The position numbers were made by a program, and so were the translations under genes. Below are positions 1 to 11,389 of a DNA stretch of 64,000 nt, in pieces. Under the pieces are notes generated by a model. It was not told where the DNA came from. It did not search any database and saw nothing but the letters and a program-made list of their open reading frames with translations. Position 1 is the stretch's first letter; the number at the start of each line of letters is the position of its first letter. The stretch is from Hawksworthiomyces lignivorus (lineage: Eukaryota > Ascomycota > Sordariomycetes > Ophiostomatales > Ophiostomataceae): contig NTMA01000023.1 in NCBI GenBank assembly GCA_002917075.1, positions 62,001-126,000 of the forward strand, in the 5' to 3' direction.

Positions 1-2004
1 ATCTAGAGAAGTATCATCAGTACCTCAACTCTTTCTGTGGCTCTCAAAGCGTGAACTTTACCGCCTGGATCAATCTCATAACCAGGCCCCAAAGCGGCCA
101 AGCATGGTCACCTGGCCGGCCCTTATCTAGCTGTCTGCCTATGTGTCAGCACCAAAGAATGAGTGTGAAGAATACGCTGCAGGTGATTCATGAAACTGGT
201 CGGTATCGTATCACGTACAAATGCAGATGTGCCATAAGGTGCTGGTATACAAATGTCAGAAGAGAACCAATAACAGAACATGATTTTTCTACGAAACTCA
301 CCAGCGTCTGCAGTCCTGCAAGCGTGTTATTCGACATAAATCCACCCTTCACCAGTGCCCGCTCGGAGAGATGCAGCCAGTCTTCGGCAGAAGAATCACA
401 GTAAGGCATCTCGATGTTGTGGAAAGTTCCCATTGCCATAATAATAAACACCAGTGCCATCTCTTGGGGGTCAATCGGTGTCGAATGCAAGCTCTGCTTT
501 TCCGCTTGCTGGTAGACGCGGTCAAATGTCTTTTCAAACTGGGCCTTGGGAGCAACGTCATGACTAATTGCTAATCTTTAGAATCTACTTGCAGATTAAC
601 AAAGAGGAAAGGGCCAGGAGACTTACTGCCACGCACAATAGCGATAGTATGACTGGACCAACATCCATGCTTCGTCGCGCGGCGGCAGACAGGACAACAA
701 TTGGCGCGTGCTGATACTGGCCGGACTGGAGTTGAACGGGAAACCGATGGAATTGACAGCTGGGGAGGTGCTAGAAGGTGGGATAAGGGTCGAGCTGTCG
801 GGAGAAGGGGCACGAGAGACCCACGGCGTCTCCGTCGTGTCTTGCATCTCTGATTCTTTTAGCCACTCGCTGCCTGCAGTCGGCCCTAGATATCTGGACT
901 GCCCTCGTCTGCTCAGAATTAGAGTTCCGTAAGATCCGCTCTGGTCATTGTCGCCCACCCCCTGGTGCAGCTCGTAGTTGCTGGATCCGCTGGCGTCAGT
1001 TACCGGAATATCTGTGGATACACCTGTCGGCAGACCGGAGGTCGGCCTTTCTGTGATCTGGCTGGTCACTGCAGAAGCCGGAGAATGAAGTGAGGCAACT
1101 GGCGCGTTGTCTGTAGCGAGTGTGTGCGCTAAGATGGCGAGTGTGTCAAGCTCATGGTTACCATCAACTCGGCCGCGCTGTGCTGGCGAATTACGAGCCG
1201 GAAAATTCCCTTGATGAGATGGTTGATCCTCGAGGCCCTGAATATCTCGAAAGTCTGAGTATCCTGGATGCTGCAGTGGTGGCTCTAGCTGCAGTTCTTG
1301 CTGGTAACTTCGGGCCTGGTGCATTGGCTGGTCCATGTTATGCCGAGGAGGCACGTCTGGCATGGTTTGGACATGTTGAATCTCAGGTTGTCCAGGTGTT
1401 GTAGAGTTTTCACTATCCCATAATCAGTCGGCAAGGCAATGACAGTATAAGCAGCAGCAATTCCAATGCCAATAACAAAGTAGGAATGACAGGCCGAAAT
1501 TAGTTCCAGGGACAACTCGTACCTAGAAAGTTCTATATCCCGAGTAGACAGATTGGAGGAAATAGCCGGGATGCAAAATTCTACACGGCGCCGTCGCACA
1601 CAATTCGAGCACGGCTCTGAAGCGATAGGTCTCAGTATCTTATCAAAGGCAGCATATTTGAGGGACTGGTCTGTACCTTGCCTGTCACACTTCATCTTGA
1701 GCCTGCGGCATTCTAGGCAGAAAGACTAGGTCAGTATCGCCGGTATCAACCATTTTCAGACAGTCATTCATCTAAGGACTCCGTCTCTCATCTCGCCCAT
1801 ATCGTTCTCGCCTTGGGGCTTTCATCCGTCCCCCATCTTGCCTCAGAATGCCGACATACCTGAACAGCTAAAACACGGCCGCTGTTTCCGCTGTTTCCTT
1901 GGCCTTGCTCCGTTACCCGCATGACTATCACGTGGTGAAGTTGAGCTACGCGTCCGATGCATTGTTTTGCGTCTGTCCGATCGTTTCACTTCTCCAGCCC
2001 TCAT
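1..2004 (-). CDS. Zn2Cys6 transcription factor with fungal-specific TF domain (3' part off the left edge)
   Basis: Nuclear DNA-binding regulator, read on the minus strand and cut by the left edge. The zinc cluster is assembled from three small exons: one ending near 1855 (RPCFSC), one at about 1670-1710 (CRRLKMKCDRQ) and one starting near 1610 (PCSNC followed by RRRR). After a further intron (about 1412-1527) comes a long Ser/Pro/Thr-rich linker (about 640-1400). The Fungal_trans middle homology region follows at about 190-570 (MAMGTFHNIEMPYC, NNTLAGLQTL) and continues in the leftmost exon at about 60-120 (GDHAWPLWGLVMRLIQA), which is diagnostic. I place the start at the ATG at 2004; 1962 is an alternative. 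All joins use GT-AG. Whether it controls the neighbouring cluster is not shown. Confidence 0.8.
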
Positions 2005-2599
2005 GGGCCGATCGGATTTCGTTGCGTTTGTGTGGGTGCTGGGTGCAAGCAATAAGACTGACACAGCAGATAGAAACGGATGCTGGCTTCTATGTAGAGC
2101 ATTTTCGGAGGTGAGGGGGCCGCTATGGGCATGGCTTACAATCCATGCTCTCCTCCCCCTCTAGATCCCCTCCAAGGTATGAGTTCCTCTAGCTAGTTTT
2201 TTTTAGTATTAAAATATCTCCGATGTGACTCCACCTCGCTGCGCTTCTATTCATCCTCCTTCTGCTCACGATACCAAGCCTTGGAGCTGCTCTACGAGTT
2301 GTGATTTCAGAATCTGGAAAGAGAGGAGTAGGAAAGGGAACAGAGAACGTATAATCGTGCCATGGCTCTCGAAAACGGAATCGTTATAGCGTTGATAATT
2401 TAACCCGTCACTGTGGTTAAAATTAAAACAGTTGTGATCAAGTCACACAAGAAGCATGATGCTGAGACCTTAAGATGCTGTGTCGAATGCATAGAAAAAC
2501 ATAGAAATGACAAGAGTCTTGATTTGCTTCTATTTTAAAGTCTATTCTTAAATAAATCGGTCTATGTTTTGTATTGTTTTTCTTTGCCCGTTCCTTACA
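2005..2599. other. Spacer upstream of the left-edge regulator
   Basis: No supported gene. It should hold the promoter of the minus-strand regulator starting at 2004 and the 3' UTR of the aldo-keto reductase gene ending at 2600. A pyrimidine-rich stretch near 2195-2275 may be promoter-associated. Confidence 0.5.
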
Positions 2600-3883
2600 T
2601 CAAATGTGCTTCTCCGCATTGACAGGTCCGTACCAGTCTGCAAAGCCCAAGTCAAATCCCCACAGCGGCGTATTGATTCGCTTTGCCTTGCTAGCTGCTG
2701 CGAGTCCATCTAGTACGGCTAAATCTTCGGTAGAGAGAGGAATCACTACCTTGTTACTGTCAATGCGCTTCTCGTCCACGGACTTGGGCAGCACCACGAC
2801 GCCTTTGTTAACATGATAGCTGATGAGGATGGTCGCAGCAGTGACGCCGTTCTTATCGGCAATAGCCTTGATCTCAGGGTCTGTCATAAGGGGGGCGCCC
2901 GTCGAACCCAGCGGCGAGTAGGCCTCAATGAGAATGCCCAGCTTGGCACAGTACGCGCGCAGTTCGTGCTGCGGCAAAAATGGGTGCAGCTCCACCTGGT
3001 TCACAGCGGGCACTACAGCCCACGTCTTGCGCAGCTCTTCCAGATAAGGGATTGACCAGTTTGCCACACCGATGGCTTTGACCTTGCCTGATCGGTAGAC
3101 TTCTTCCATCTGGCGCCACGTTTCGCCTTGGTCCCACGAGCGGTCTACGGCGCGTGTACCGTCGGGGTTGATAGGTAAGAGCTCGCTGGTTTCATTCTGG
3201 GCAAGGATCAGAGAGAAAGTATAGAGGAAGGGGGCCATGCATTCCACTTACCGGGATCAATCGAACTGGCTAGTGAATGAGCTGAGGCAGTAAGCAAAGA
3301 AGAACCAACCCGAAACAAACAGAATGGGCTAAAGAGGCAACTCACATAGAGATCCAAGTACTGCACACTTAGGGTGTTAAGAGTTTTCTCCAGGTCCTCT
3401 TTGACATTGGGTTGTTGTGTGTTCCATAGTTTGCTTGTGAGGAAGATATTTTCACGAGGCACACCGCTGTCTTTGATGCCCTGGCCAACCTCGACCTCGT
3501 TACCTGCTATGACTAGAAAGGATATCACATGTGGCTGGACTGTGGCGACTATTCACATCCTCTCGTTCCACTCTTGCCTACTATAAATGCTGTTGCTTGT
3601 GAGTAAAAATACAAAACAAAATATAGAGTAATGCGTAGTATGTTCTCGCAGTGCTGCATCGATATGGCGGTAGCCGTTTTTTAGAGCACGGGCAGCGGCG
3701 TTGCGAACCTCACCAGGCTTCGACTGCCAGGTTCCTAGCACACGTAGTATATTGTCAGCAGGAACCGTAACCACACTTGGAATTCTGCGTGCAGCTCCAC
3801 ACACCGGGAATTTAATACGGACCGAGGCCGACTGCAGGGATCTTTGCGCCTGTGTTCAGCGTAAAGTGCGTAGGTAGCGCCAT
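2600..3883 (-). pseudogene. Aldo-keto reductase with an in-frame TAG beside the catalytic His
   Basis: NADPH-dependent AKR fold: D of the tetrad in HIDAA, the GNE that follows the tetrad Tyr, K in LTSKLW, and the late motifs GVANWS, VNQVELHP, AYSPLGSTG and LPKS. ATG at 3883 (MALPTHFTLN) opens a 61-nt exon, and at least three more introns follow. In the exon at about 3252-3284 the expected LIHWP reads L-I-H-TAG-P; the stop is at 3270-3272, where the family has Trp. The TAG also forms a CACTAG acceptor whose use would stay in frame but delete LIHW with the catalytic His. Either way a normal enzyme is unlikely. The rest of the frame to 2600 is open, so the lesion looks recent, or it could be a base error. 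It is divergent from the broken lactonase gene and related to the AKR at 27411. Confidence 0.8.
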
Positions 3884-4368
3884 TGTGTGCAGATGGACGT
3901 AGGAGGTGCTAGCCAGATATTACCACTTGGCTGGACAGGGCAGAAGAATTAAAGTAGAAATTTGTTTTCTGGCTTTTAAAGTGCTTGGAACGTCAGCGAT
4001 GCTCTAGTTGCTGAAACAACTCAATCATGATTGCTGCCCGTGCGGTTCCTCGTCGTTTTATCCGATCGGATTTTGCAAAACCCCTGACCGGTTCTTGTTT
4101 TCGCTATCTCGTCTTCTCCACCTTAGAGCTGTTATGAATATGTCCGTCCCCAGTGAAGTTCGGAGTCCGTCATGAAGGATCATCAAAAGCACATCAGGTT
4201 CATTTTTTCCTACCTATAATGGCATTGTTGGTTACGGCTTGACTCGAAAAATCGAATAGAAATAAACCGCTGCGATCTCGTAAGAGGTTATTTTATAAAC
4301 TTCTGGGACATCTAACCTGAGGAACGACTAACCCAATCCAACCTCACATCTTGCGGCAGCTGGTCATC
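3884..4368. promoter_or_regulatory. Shared divergent promoter region of the AKR and lactonase-like genes
   Basis: 485 bp between two genes transcribed away from each other. It contains short CGG/CCG palindromes (for example TCCGATCGGA near 4050 and CGGAGTCCG near 4160) of the kind bound by zinc-cluster regulators, but not the CGG-N6-CCG form seen elsewhere in the cluster. No gene seen. Confidence 0.4.
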
Positions 4369-5718
4369 ATGGCATATGGGCTTCTGATATCTGGAAATCG
4401 GAAGGACTTCACTACGCTTTCCTTCGACGCCAACAAGAAAGAGCTTAGAATAGAGGCCCACTATCCAGCACCTGAAGATGTGTCTTGGATCGAGAGGACT
4501 TCGTCCCAGGCCAGAGTGGATCGCTTCGTCGGCCTTTCTGAAACCGTTGGGTGCGGTCTATACACGTTTGAAATCGACCACAGCCACAAGGCTGTCAAGT
4601 TCACAAGCAAAAAGCCTACACTTGGAGCACCAGCACACTGTAAGCTCCACTCATGTAGTAATGATATGAATATGCAGTATTGCTTACGAACACCCTCTTC
4701 ACCATCCTACCAGTCATTACCCTACAAGACAAGTCTGCTCTAGCGCTTGCCACGGTACGCATCGTACCACATACCGCAAATCTCAGATTACGGACTCACT
4801 GTGAACTAGTATGTGGGTGGCTCCCTAGCGTTGTATCCCATTACCATAACAGACGAAGAGGGCCTCTTGCTTGCAGATGGCTCCAAAACCGAAGTGCAGC
4901 CGGAATACCCCTATAAAACGGTTGGTCACGGCCCTGATCCACTACACTAGCGACAGTGCCATCTTCATCAGGTGCTCGAGGATAAGCGGGACCTGCTATA
5001 CGCGCCTGACCTAGGGTCGGATAGAATCTGGATTTTCCGTCGCGACGAACTAAATCTAGAGATTGCAGGCTGGCTGCAGTGTCCTCCTGGAACAGGAGCT
5101 CGCCCCGGCGTGCTTAGTCCTGATGGTACCTCTCTACACTTTTCTCTCTAGTGTCCTCTCCACTTTTCACCCTGCTGATTCTTCTTCACTAGGAGACCTA
5201 TTATACGTCCTTGGAGAGCTCTCGCATAACGTGGTCGCTTTTGATCTGTCAACAAGCCCAGCCGAAAATATACTACCCATCGACGGCTTCTTGGCAGCAT
5301 CGTACCTCCAAGTGTGGCACCCAACCACTAATACCGGCTCGACTCTGCCGCCATCATTCCCCACCCGACCATCCCCAACGTGCTGTATTGTAGCAACTGC
5401 TGGGAGCTCCGCATCGGTCAGCTTGAGCCGTACCTGACAGATTTGCCCAAGAAGAAGCAGCCCGGAGACGCCATCGCCATCGTGCTGCTGTCTGAAGATG
5501 GTCGGCACGTGGAAGAAGTGCAGCACGTGCGCACGAATCTCGACGTCATGCGCGGCCTGCACGTCAGTTCAGATGGCTTGTACGCTGTGGCATGCGGGCA
5601 AAAGGCTGGCGGCCTCGAGATTTACAGCATCCAAGGGCAGCGAGGCGAGGCATGGACGCTGGTGGCACATCTAAGCGAGGGACTGGACAACACCATCAAA
5701 CACGCTGTCTGGTTGTAG
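4369..5718 (+). pseudogene. Lactonase/muconate-cyclase-like beta-propeller gene, broken
   Basis: Resembles fungal seven-bladed lactonases annotated as 6-phosphogluconolactonase-like or carboxy-cis,cis-muconate cyclase, which act on ring-opened aromatic acids or lactones. ATG at 4369 (MAYGLLISGNRKDF). Recognisable blocks are CHLHQV with LLYAPDLGSDRIWIF (about 4960-5040), LLYVLGELSHNVVAFDL (about 5195-5250), LDSAAIIPHPTIPNVLY (about 5338-5390), and the C-terminal NLDVMRG and DNTIKHAVWL ending at 5718. Three lesions are visible: an in-frame TAG at 4948-4950, a one-base frame change near 5285-5300, and TAA at 5329-5331 where the family normally has Gln after His. Both stops are explained by CAG/CAA to TAG/TAA. 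I judge it non-functional. An unusual splicing pattern cannot rescue the frame change in any way I can see. Confidence 0.75.
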
Positions 5719-6668
5719 GTGTGGCCACTTGGGGTAATTGAGCCGAAGTAACGTCGCTTCTTTCTGATTTTATATGATATGCTTCTCCTCTTCTCTGGTG
5801 TAATCGACGATAATCTGCCTTGGGCTTTGCAAAGGAACAAGGGCCCTTGTACCCCGGACAAATATTAAATCCTGTCACCGTTTGAGAATAAAAAAGTTCT
5901 CAGTCCTAGTTGGCTAGGTCTAATTCAGAGGAACAAGTGCGATTTGTGAAAGAGTTCATAATCTTAAGCGTTTGTTGACACTCGTTGGAGAATACGCTTA
6001 CCCGCGACCACACCACTGTGGTGAGAGCATGACCATGGGAGCGTTTGTCCAACAATAAGAAACTAAAAGAAGACAAGATATTCTCAACAATAGACAGACA
6101 TGAGTAATTTTAGAGTACAGAGTCAAGTTTGCCAAAGACTATGTGATGGCAATCATCGTTGCCGCCACACTGCTAACTAGTGCTTATGAGCATCTCCGGA
6201 GCCATGATGGGCCATCGGGCATATTTCTGCCCTCTTGGCATCATTACGGCATAATGTCCGGACGTCAAGTTAACTTAGGGAACCCGTTCGTCCAGCCTAC
6301 TTCTCCGTACTAAATCCCCTACAAAGTCAATTCAGTGTCTGGGGCCCCGACAAACTTTAAAGATGCAGCCTTGTCTCGTCTTTTAATGAAAATCAAAGGT
6401 TTTGGCCATTATGATTTCATCTACTCGGGGGATTCGTTTTGAAGAAATCGCTTAGACCAAAATTTTTTTGTTAACGTTTTGGAAGAGAAATTCGTCCAAC
6501 ACGGCCAGAAACAATGCTACAACCTTTGTGCACTGTAAATAATATACATCTCACCCTCCTACTATCTATACCCAGCGCATAAGTCACCCTCTAACAGAAC
6601 CAGTAACGCTCTTTCGATACTTGACTTGTTTTTACTATTGCCGGTCTTCTTCTTCGGTTATTATCTAG
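5719..6668. other. Spacer between convergent gene ends
   Basis: 950 bp of AT-leaning sequence between the lactonase-like gene (plus strand) and the first P450 (minus strand), so both 3' ends face it. No ORF with recognisable similarity. Confidence 0.5.
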
Positions 6669-8388
6669 TTACACCTTCTCTAGTTGCTGCGAAAGGCGGC
6701 TGCTGTCACGCGGTACAAAGAACACCTTGAATGGCTGTGGTGCTTTGTTTACACTGTCAAGGCCAAGGCCGAAGTGGATGGGGTCAGTGTTTGGCGGCGC
6801 ATCCTGGTCGCAGAGTATCTGAAAGTCGAGAAGTAGTCGTATCAGAAGACCATATAGCACATGGTTAGAAATAGATAGTGCCGGGCAGACACGTGCGCCA
6901 TAACCGTAAGCATAATGACTAAGGTTATTGCCCGCTGCGTTTGTTCCACCAGACATCTTTTCCAACCACCGCTCTGGCCGGAATATATGGGCATCGGGTC
7001 CGTAGTATGCTGGATCATGGTTGGCAAACTCGGAATTAAAGTACACGATGGTGCCTTGCGGGATCAGCTCCCCAGCATACTGCACGGGCCGCATGGTTTC
7101 GTGAGCTAGCGCAAAGGGTGACACTGTATAGTACCGCAGCATCTCCTTGTAGATGGCTGAGACGTACGGAACCTTCTCGTCCACAGAGAACATGTCAGCC
7201 GCGGCGGCCTCGGCACTACCGTACACCGCTTGAATAGCTGCATATGCCCTGCTCTGAATCTCTTGGCCGGCAGCCGTGGAGAGGCTGCCTAGTCCGGCCG
7301 ACAACACGCCCGCGATGGTCTCGGCGCCACCCTGCAGCATAGCACGGCAAGTACTGTCCATTTCAGCTGGAGCGGTCAGGATGACGATTTTCCTACGTAG
7401 CAGACAATAATCCTCAAAAGCAAAGAAGACAGCTTACCCTGGCTCAGCTTCACTTCTCGGTCCTGTAGCAGCGACGCGGCAATGCACGAGGGCGCGTTGC
7501 CGCGGTTGACTTTGTCCGCGAGGCGCTCGAAGAGTTGATCCTGGAAGTTCTTGCGCTGGGCGTGGGCGGCCTTGGCCTCGCGGACAAGGCGCTGCACCGA
7601 CGGCAGATACCACAATCCGGGCACGAAGTTGGCCCAGCAAGCGGTGGCGTTACGGACCTTGGAGACAGCGTTTGTGAGGGCGACGTAGTCGACGAAGAAT
7701 GGGTCGTCCTTCTCGAAACGTGCGCCATATGTCAAGCCAAAGCTCAGGTTCATGGTGACCGACTGCATAAAGCGGTACGGGTCCAGCGACACACCACCTA
7801 TGCGGCCCTCGCGCAGCAGGTCGCGCTCCATTAGCAGCGACTCGCGGTGCAGCATCGGCGCCAGCGCCGGGAACGCGGGCCGCCCCACAGACTTACTCGC
7901 GGCTGTACGCATGCGGCGTAGGCGCTCGCACATAGGCTGGTTACCAATGTCGATGCCGAACGCTTCGTTGAATACGGGCACCCACGGTCGCGTCGACATT
8001 GCTGCGCCTGCCGAGCCGGCAATCAGCTTGCGGATCACCTCGTGCGAGTTGGCCACGACCACACGCCGTTTACCGAAGCGCAGCTGAAAGATAGGCCAGC
8101 TGTGTTTGCGGGCCCACTCGCCCCAGAGCGTGGCATCGTGAACGCCAAGGCGGCCTCCGAGGAGGTGAAGATGGCCTAATTTATTAGCTGTGCGTCCCGA
8201 AAGACATCTGCTAATCAGAAAAGATGCTCACCAATAACTGGCAGCGCGCCTGGTATTGTTGGGATGCCCTTTATTTCATCGCCTTCCAGCTTAAAGTACA
8301 GCTGGTATATCAGCAAGACACAGAGTGCTATGATTCCACATGCTACAAATAGCGAGACTGGTAATCCGAACGGCACCATATTCATCAT
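6669..8388 (-). CDS. Cytochrome P450, CYP504 (phenylacetate hydroxylase)-like
   Basis: Membrane-anchored haem monooxygenase. ATG at 8388 or 8385 starts an N-terminal anchor (FGLPVSLFVACGIIALCVLL) followed by the proline-rich hinge GIPTIPGALP. An intron follows at about 8168-8231. The central exon spans about 7440-8167 and the last exon about 6669-7375. Seen: GGAETIAG (I-helix AGxxT equivalent), KEMLR (ExxR), FRPERW, and the haem loop YGYGARVCP with the ligand Cys. The first haem-loop residue is Tyr instead of Phe. The text after the Cys (LSISNHVLYG) and the ATRPxxP-like STRPWVP block match the CYP504 style of phenylacetate/3-hydroxyphenylacetate hydroxylases. Exact splice phase before GGAETI is uncertain. 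A second, related P450 lies at 19203-20999. Confidence 0.88.
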
Positions 8389-9263
8389 GTTCTCCGGCTC
8401 TCTCCTATGTACAATATGTTAATGTTCACAATGTCTCACCTGCACGATGCTGCCATATGCGTCCACGACTCATTTAACATTAAAATTTACATTTCAAATC
8501 TTGAAATTGGCAAAGATCCGTCCACTGGCGTCTATGGCAAAGAAGACGTGGAAGTTTCCGATTTTTTCAAGCTACGCGTCGGACTTCTGCCGCTTGTCCT
8601 GATGCTAGTGGCGTCCGGCACAGAACGCAATAGCGCTCTAATTCGACCCGGACTCATCAAGTTTCTAGCGAACTAGCAGCTCCACCTAGACTGCTAGTTA
8701 AGTGAGACACCAGTGGCGTGGCAATTGTCTGAGCCATAAATTCATCCATCGTAAGCATAGTGTTTAATGGTCACTTGATTCGTCAAGCAGTTGTAGTGGC
8801 CGCAGCTTATGATGTCTACTTCAGAAGATCGTGTCTGCAAACCATACAGAACGTGGTTTTTTCTAATAATTACATTCTCCAATATATTTCGGAACAGAAA
8901 CGCTCAAAGTGATTAAATCCATCAGGTGTGCATTTTTTGGTCTGAAAGCAACAAAGGGGCAAATTCCCGCCAGGAGGTATGGATGCAGTAGACTACAAGA
9001 ATGTGAATTCCGGAATAAAATACTCTCAAAAAGTCTACACCGCAGAGGGCCAAGATTATTTTATGCATTCGGCAGTCAGCAAAAGTAAAATTACCGAAGC
9101 AACTTAAGGAACAATTCCTTGCACCCGCCATATGGGGCCAACAGTTCATGACACATTCGTTAAAGAGCTCAAGCAACAAAAAAAAAAAAATACAAAAAAA
9201 AAAATACACCCAGTTAGATGCTGCACATTAGAAAACGCCAATGTGAATCTGCTCAGACATCCC
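8389..9263. other. Spacer with P450 promoter and A-rich tract
   Basis: 875 bp upstream of the first P450 and downstream of the aminotransferase. It holds CGG-N7-CCG at 8580-8592, close to but one base longer than the N6 sites at other cluster genes, and A-rich runs at about 9178-9206. The open frames here have no recognisable protein similarity. Confidence 0.45.
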
Positions 9264-10853
9264 TTACATTGGCCAGCCAGGTAGCGGGCCTTTGTACGTC
9301 TCTAGGTCCCTGAGAGCCTGGGCGACGATCTTGGCACCTTTGACCAGCAGCTCTGGTTCAATGGTCAATGGCGGGCATAAGCGCACGCGCAGGCCTGTGC
9401 CAGTGGCGTTGGCTAACACGCCACGCGTCGCCAACAGGGCACACAAGCGGCGGCCGTGAATCTTGACCGGCTCGCCCTCTCTGTATTCCGGTATGTCAAG
9501 AACGATGGCGCGGAAAAGGCCGTCGCCGGAGATCTCTTTTATATGCGGAGGTTTCTCGTCCATGAGCGTCTTCACTAGAAGTTCGCCCATCTTTAGGGAT
9601 CGCTTTGAGAGCTCTTCCTCAAGCAGGACGTCGAGGGCTACGAGTGCAGAAGCACACCCGGGCGGGTTGTTGGACATAGTGGAGCCGATTCTGACAATTA
9701 GCAGCTATAAAAAATAAAGAATGGCAAGGGAAGGCGGAGTGCATAAGTGATGGCTCACTCAAAAGGCTTCAGGATACCCATATACTTGTCGTCTCCCATC
9801 ACACCTGAAAGAGGATACATGCCTCCCGACAGCGCTTTACCTAGAACAACCAGGTCTGGGCGTACGCCCTCTCGCATGGAACCGAGGTTGTAGCCTGTGC
9901 GGCCAAGGCCAGTTTGGATCTCATCGGCAATGAAAATAATGTTATACTTCTTGCACAGCGCCGCGACTGCTGGAAGATAGCCATCGGGCGGGTTGATAAT
10001 ACCGGCGGCGCCCTGTATCGGCTCGAGTATGATTGCGGCAACGAGCTCACCATCTTCTTCAAATACTTCCTGGAGATCCTCGAGCACGCCGTACCGTATT
10101 GTCTTTCCAGAGGGACTGACTGGCCCGGTGTTGGGCATCCATGCGCCAAAGTCTGAATATTTCATGAGTATTACCGATGACTGGAGACTACGAGCTATGA
10201 GGGCTTGAAGTAGAGGTTACCTACGCGCCGGCTTGATGTGAGCCGTTGACTGAGTTGACAGTGTTACTCCGTGATAGCAGGAGGTGGCTGTCAAGATATA
10301 GCACTTGTTCTCAGGGATACCCTTAACTAGGTGCCCCCATTTGCGTGCGATCTTCATGGCAGCATCGACGGCTTCCCCCCCGCTGGTTAGGCCAACAAAC
10401 CGATCATAGCCGAACATCTACAACGGTAAGCTAGAAAGGATCCGAAAGCATATCCACAGAAATGCAACCCACCTCGTGCAGCCTTTGGGCAAGCAGACCG
10501 TAGTAGGGGTTCATGAAGGGAAGATTGATTACTGCGCACTCTTCAATAGCCTGCGTCGCGGCGGCAACGATGCGCGGATGTGCGTGGCCCATGTTGGTAA
10601 CAGAGAACATACTAAGCATGTCAATGTACTCTTTGCCTTCGACATCCCATGCGGTGGCATTTCTCATCTTCTTGAGTGCAACCTATAGTGTTCCAAGGAA
10701 GGCAATGTCAGCGGCGTAGACAAGACGCTGTCTTGAAGGACGTTGTCACCATACTGGTAGGGGCGCAAAGCCTCCGGCGACATATTTTGCGTAATTTGTG
10801 ACCACCTCGGCCGTCTGGTGGCCATACAAAGATATCTCCGTAGGTGCCGACAT
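9264..10853 (-). CDS. Class III PLP aminotransferase, ornithine aminotransferase-like
   Basis: PLP enzyme predicted to move an amino group, probably a terminal (omega/delta) amine, to a 2-oxo acid. ATG at 10853 (MSAPTEISLYGHQ). At least five exons: the last four begin near 10695 (VALKKMRNATAWDVEGKEY), 10415 (MFGYDRFVGLTSGGEAVD), 10150 (FGAWMPNTGPV) and 9690 (STMSNNPPGCASALVA). The frames join in phase at GT-AG. Family marks: GGEAVDAAMKIARKWG (PLP phosphate site), CYHGVT, ILEPIQGAAG, ADEIQTGLGRTG (Asp that binds the pyridine N) and LVVLGKALSGGMYP (Schiff-base Lys). The order and wording are closest to ornithine delta-aminotransferase, but primary metabolism has its own copy and cluster context suggests a specialised substrate. 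It appears intact, ends in GWPM and has no obvious targeting signal. Confidence 0.88.
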
Positions 10854-11389
10854 AGTGTGGGTTTTTCGAAATTTGTTTACAAGGTGTCGTCTGAGCTGGC
10901 TGCGATGATTAACAACAAAAAGAAGGTCTCGTGATATCTTGTGTGGCGGAGCCTCGCGTGGCACATGAAGTCAGTCATTTTATCCTTTCGGAATGAATGA
11001 ATCGCTAGGATGTAAATTCTCGAGGAGACTATCTGGTTACATCCGGGCTAGGAGTTCTCCGCTATTTGTGCATGCATCCGCCGGACAGAAGCGGGGCCTC
11101 TTAATTACAACAAAAAGTAAGTTTCATATCAGTAGCTAACGAACTGGACCGGCTCTAGTTGGTGAGCTAGTGGAACTACATGTGGGTGTATTAAGCCCGT
11201 AGTGAAGGCAACAAGGTGGGTACATGTACGAGCACGTCACCAATTTTGGAAGACATAGGAATTGCCAAAGCCTGACAACTCCTTCCGACTTAGTCTATAC
11301 TTTCTCACGAGTGAATCGACACGGTCCGTCGGCCTCATATCTCTCTTCGTTTTCATCGACGCGCAGCCTGTACCGCTTTTGACAGTACG
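10854..11389. promoter_or_regulatory. Divergent promoter of aminotransferase and SDR genes
   Basis: 536 bp between genes transcribed apart. CGG/CCG half-sites are frequent, including CGG-T-CCG near 11320, but there is no N6-spaced pair. No gene seen. Confidence 0.4.

Noticed and set aside
8407..8676. 89-residue protein in the P450 promoter
   Set aside because: Lies in an upstream intergenic region and has no recognisable features.
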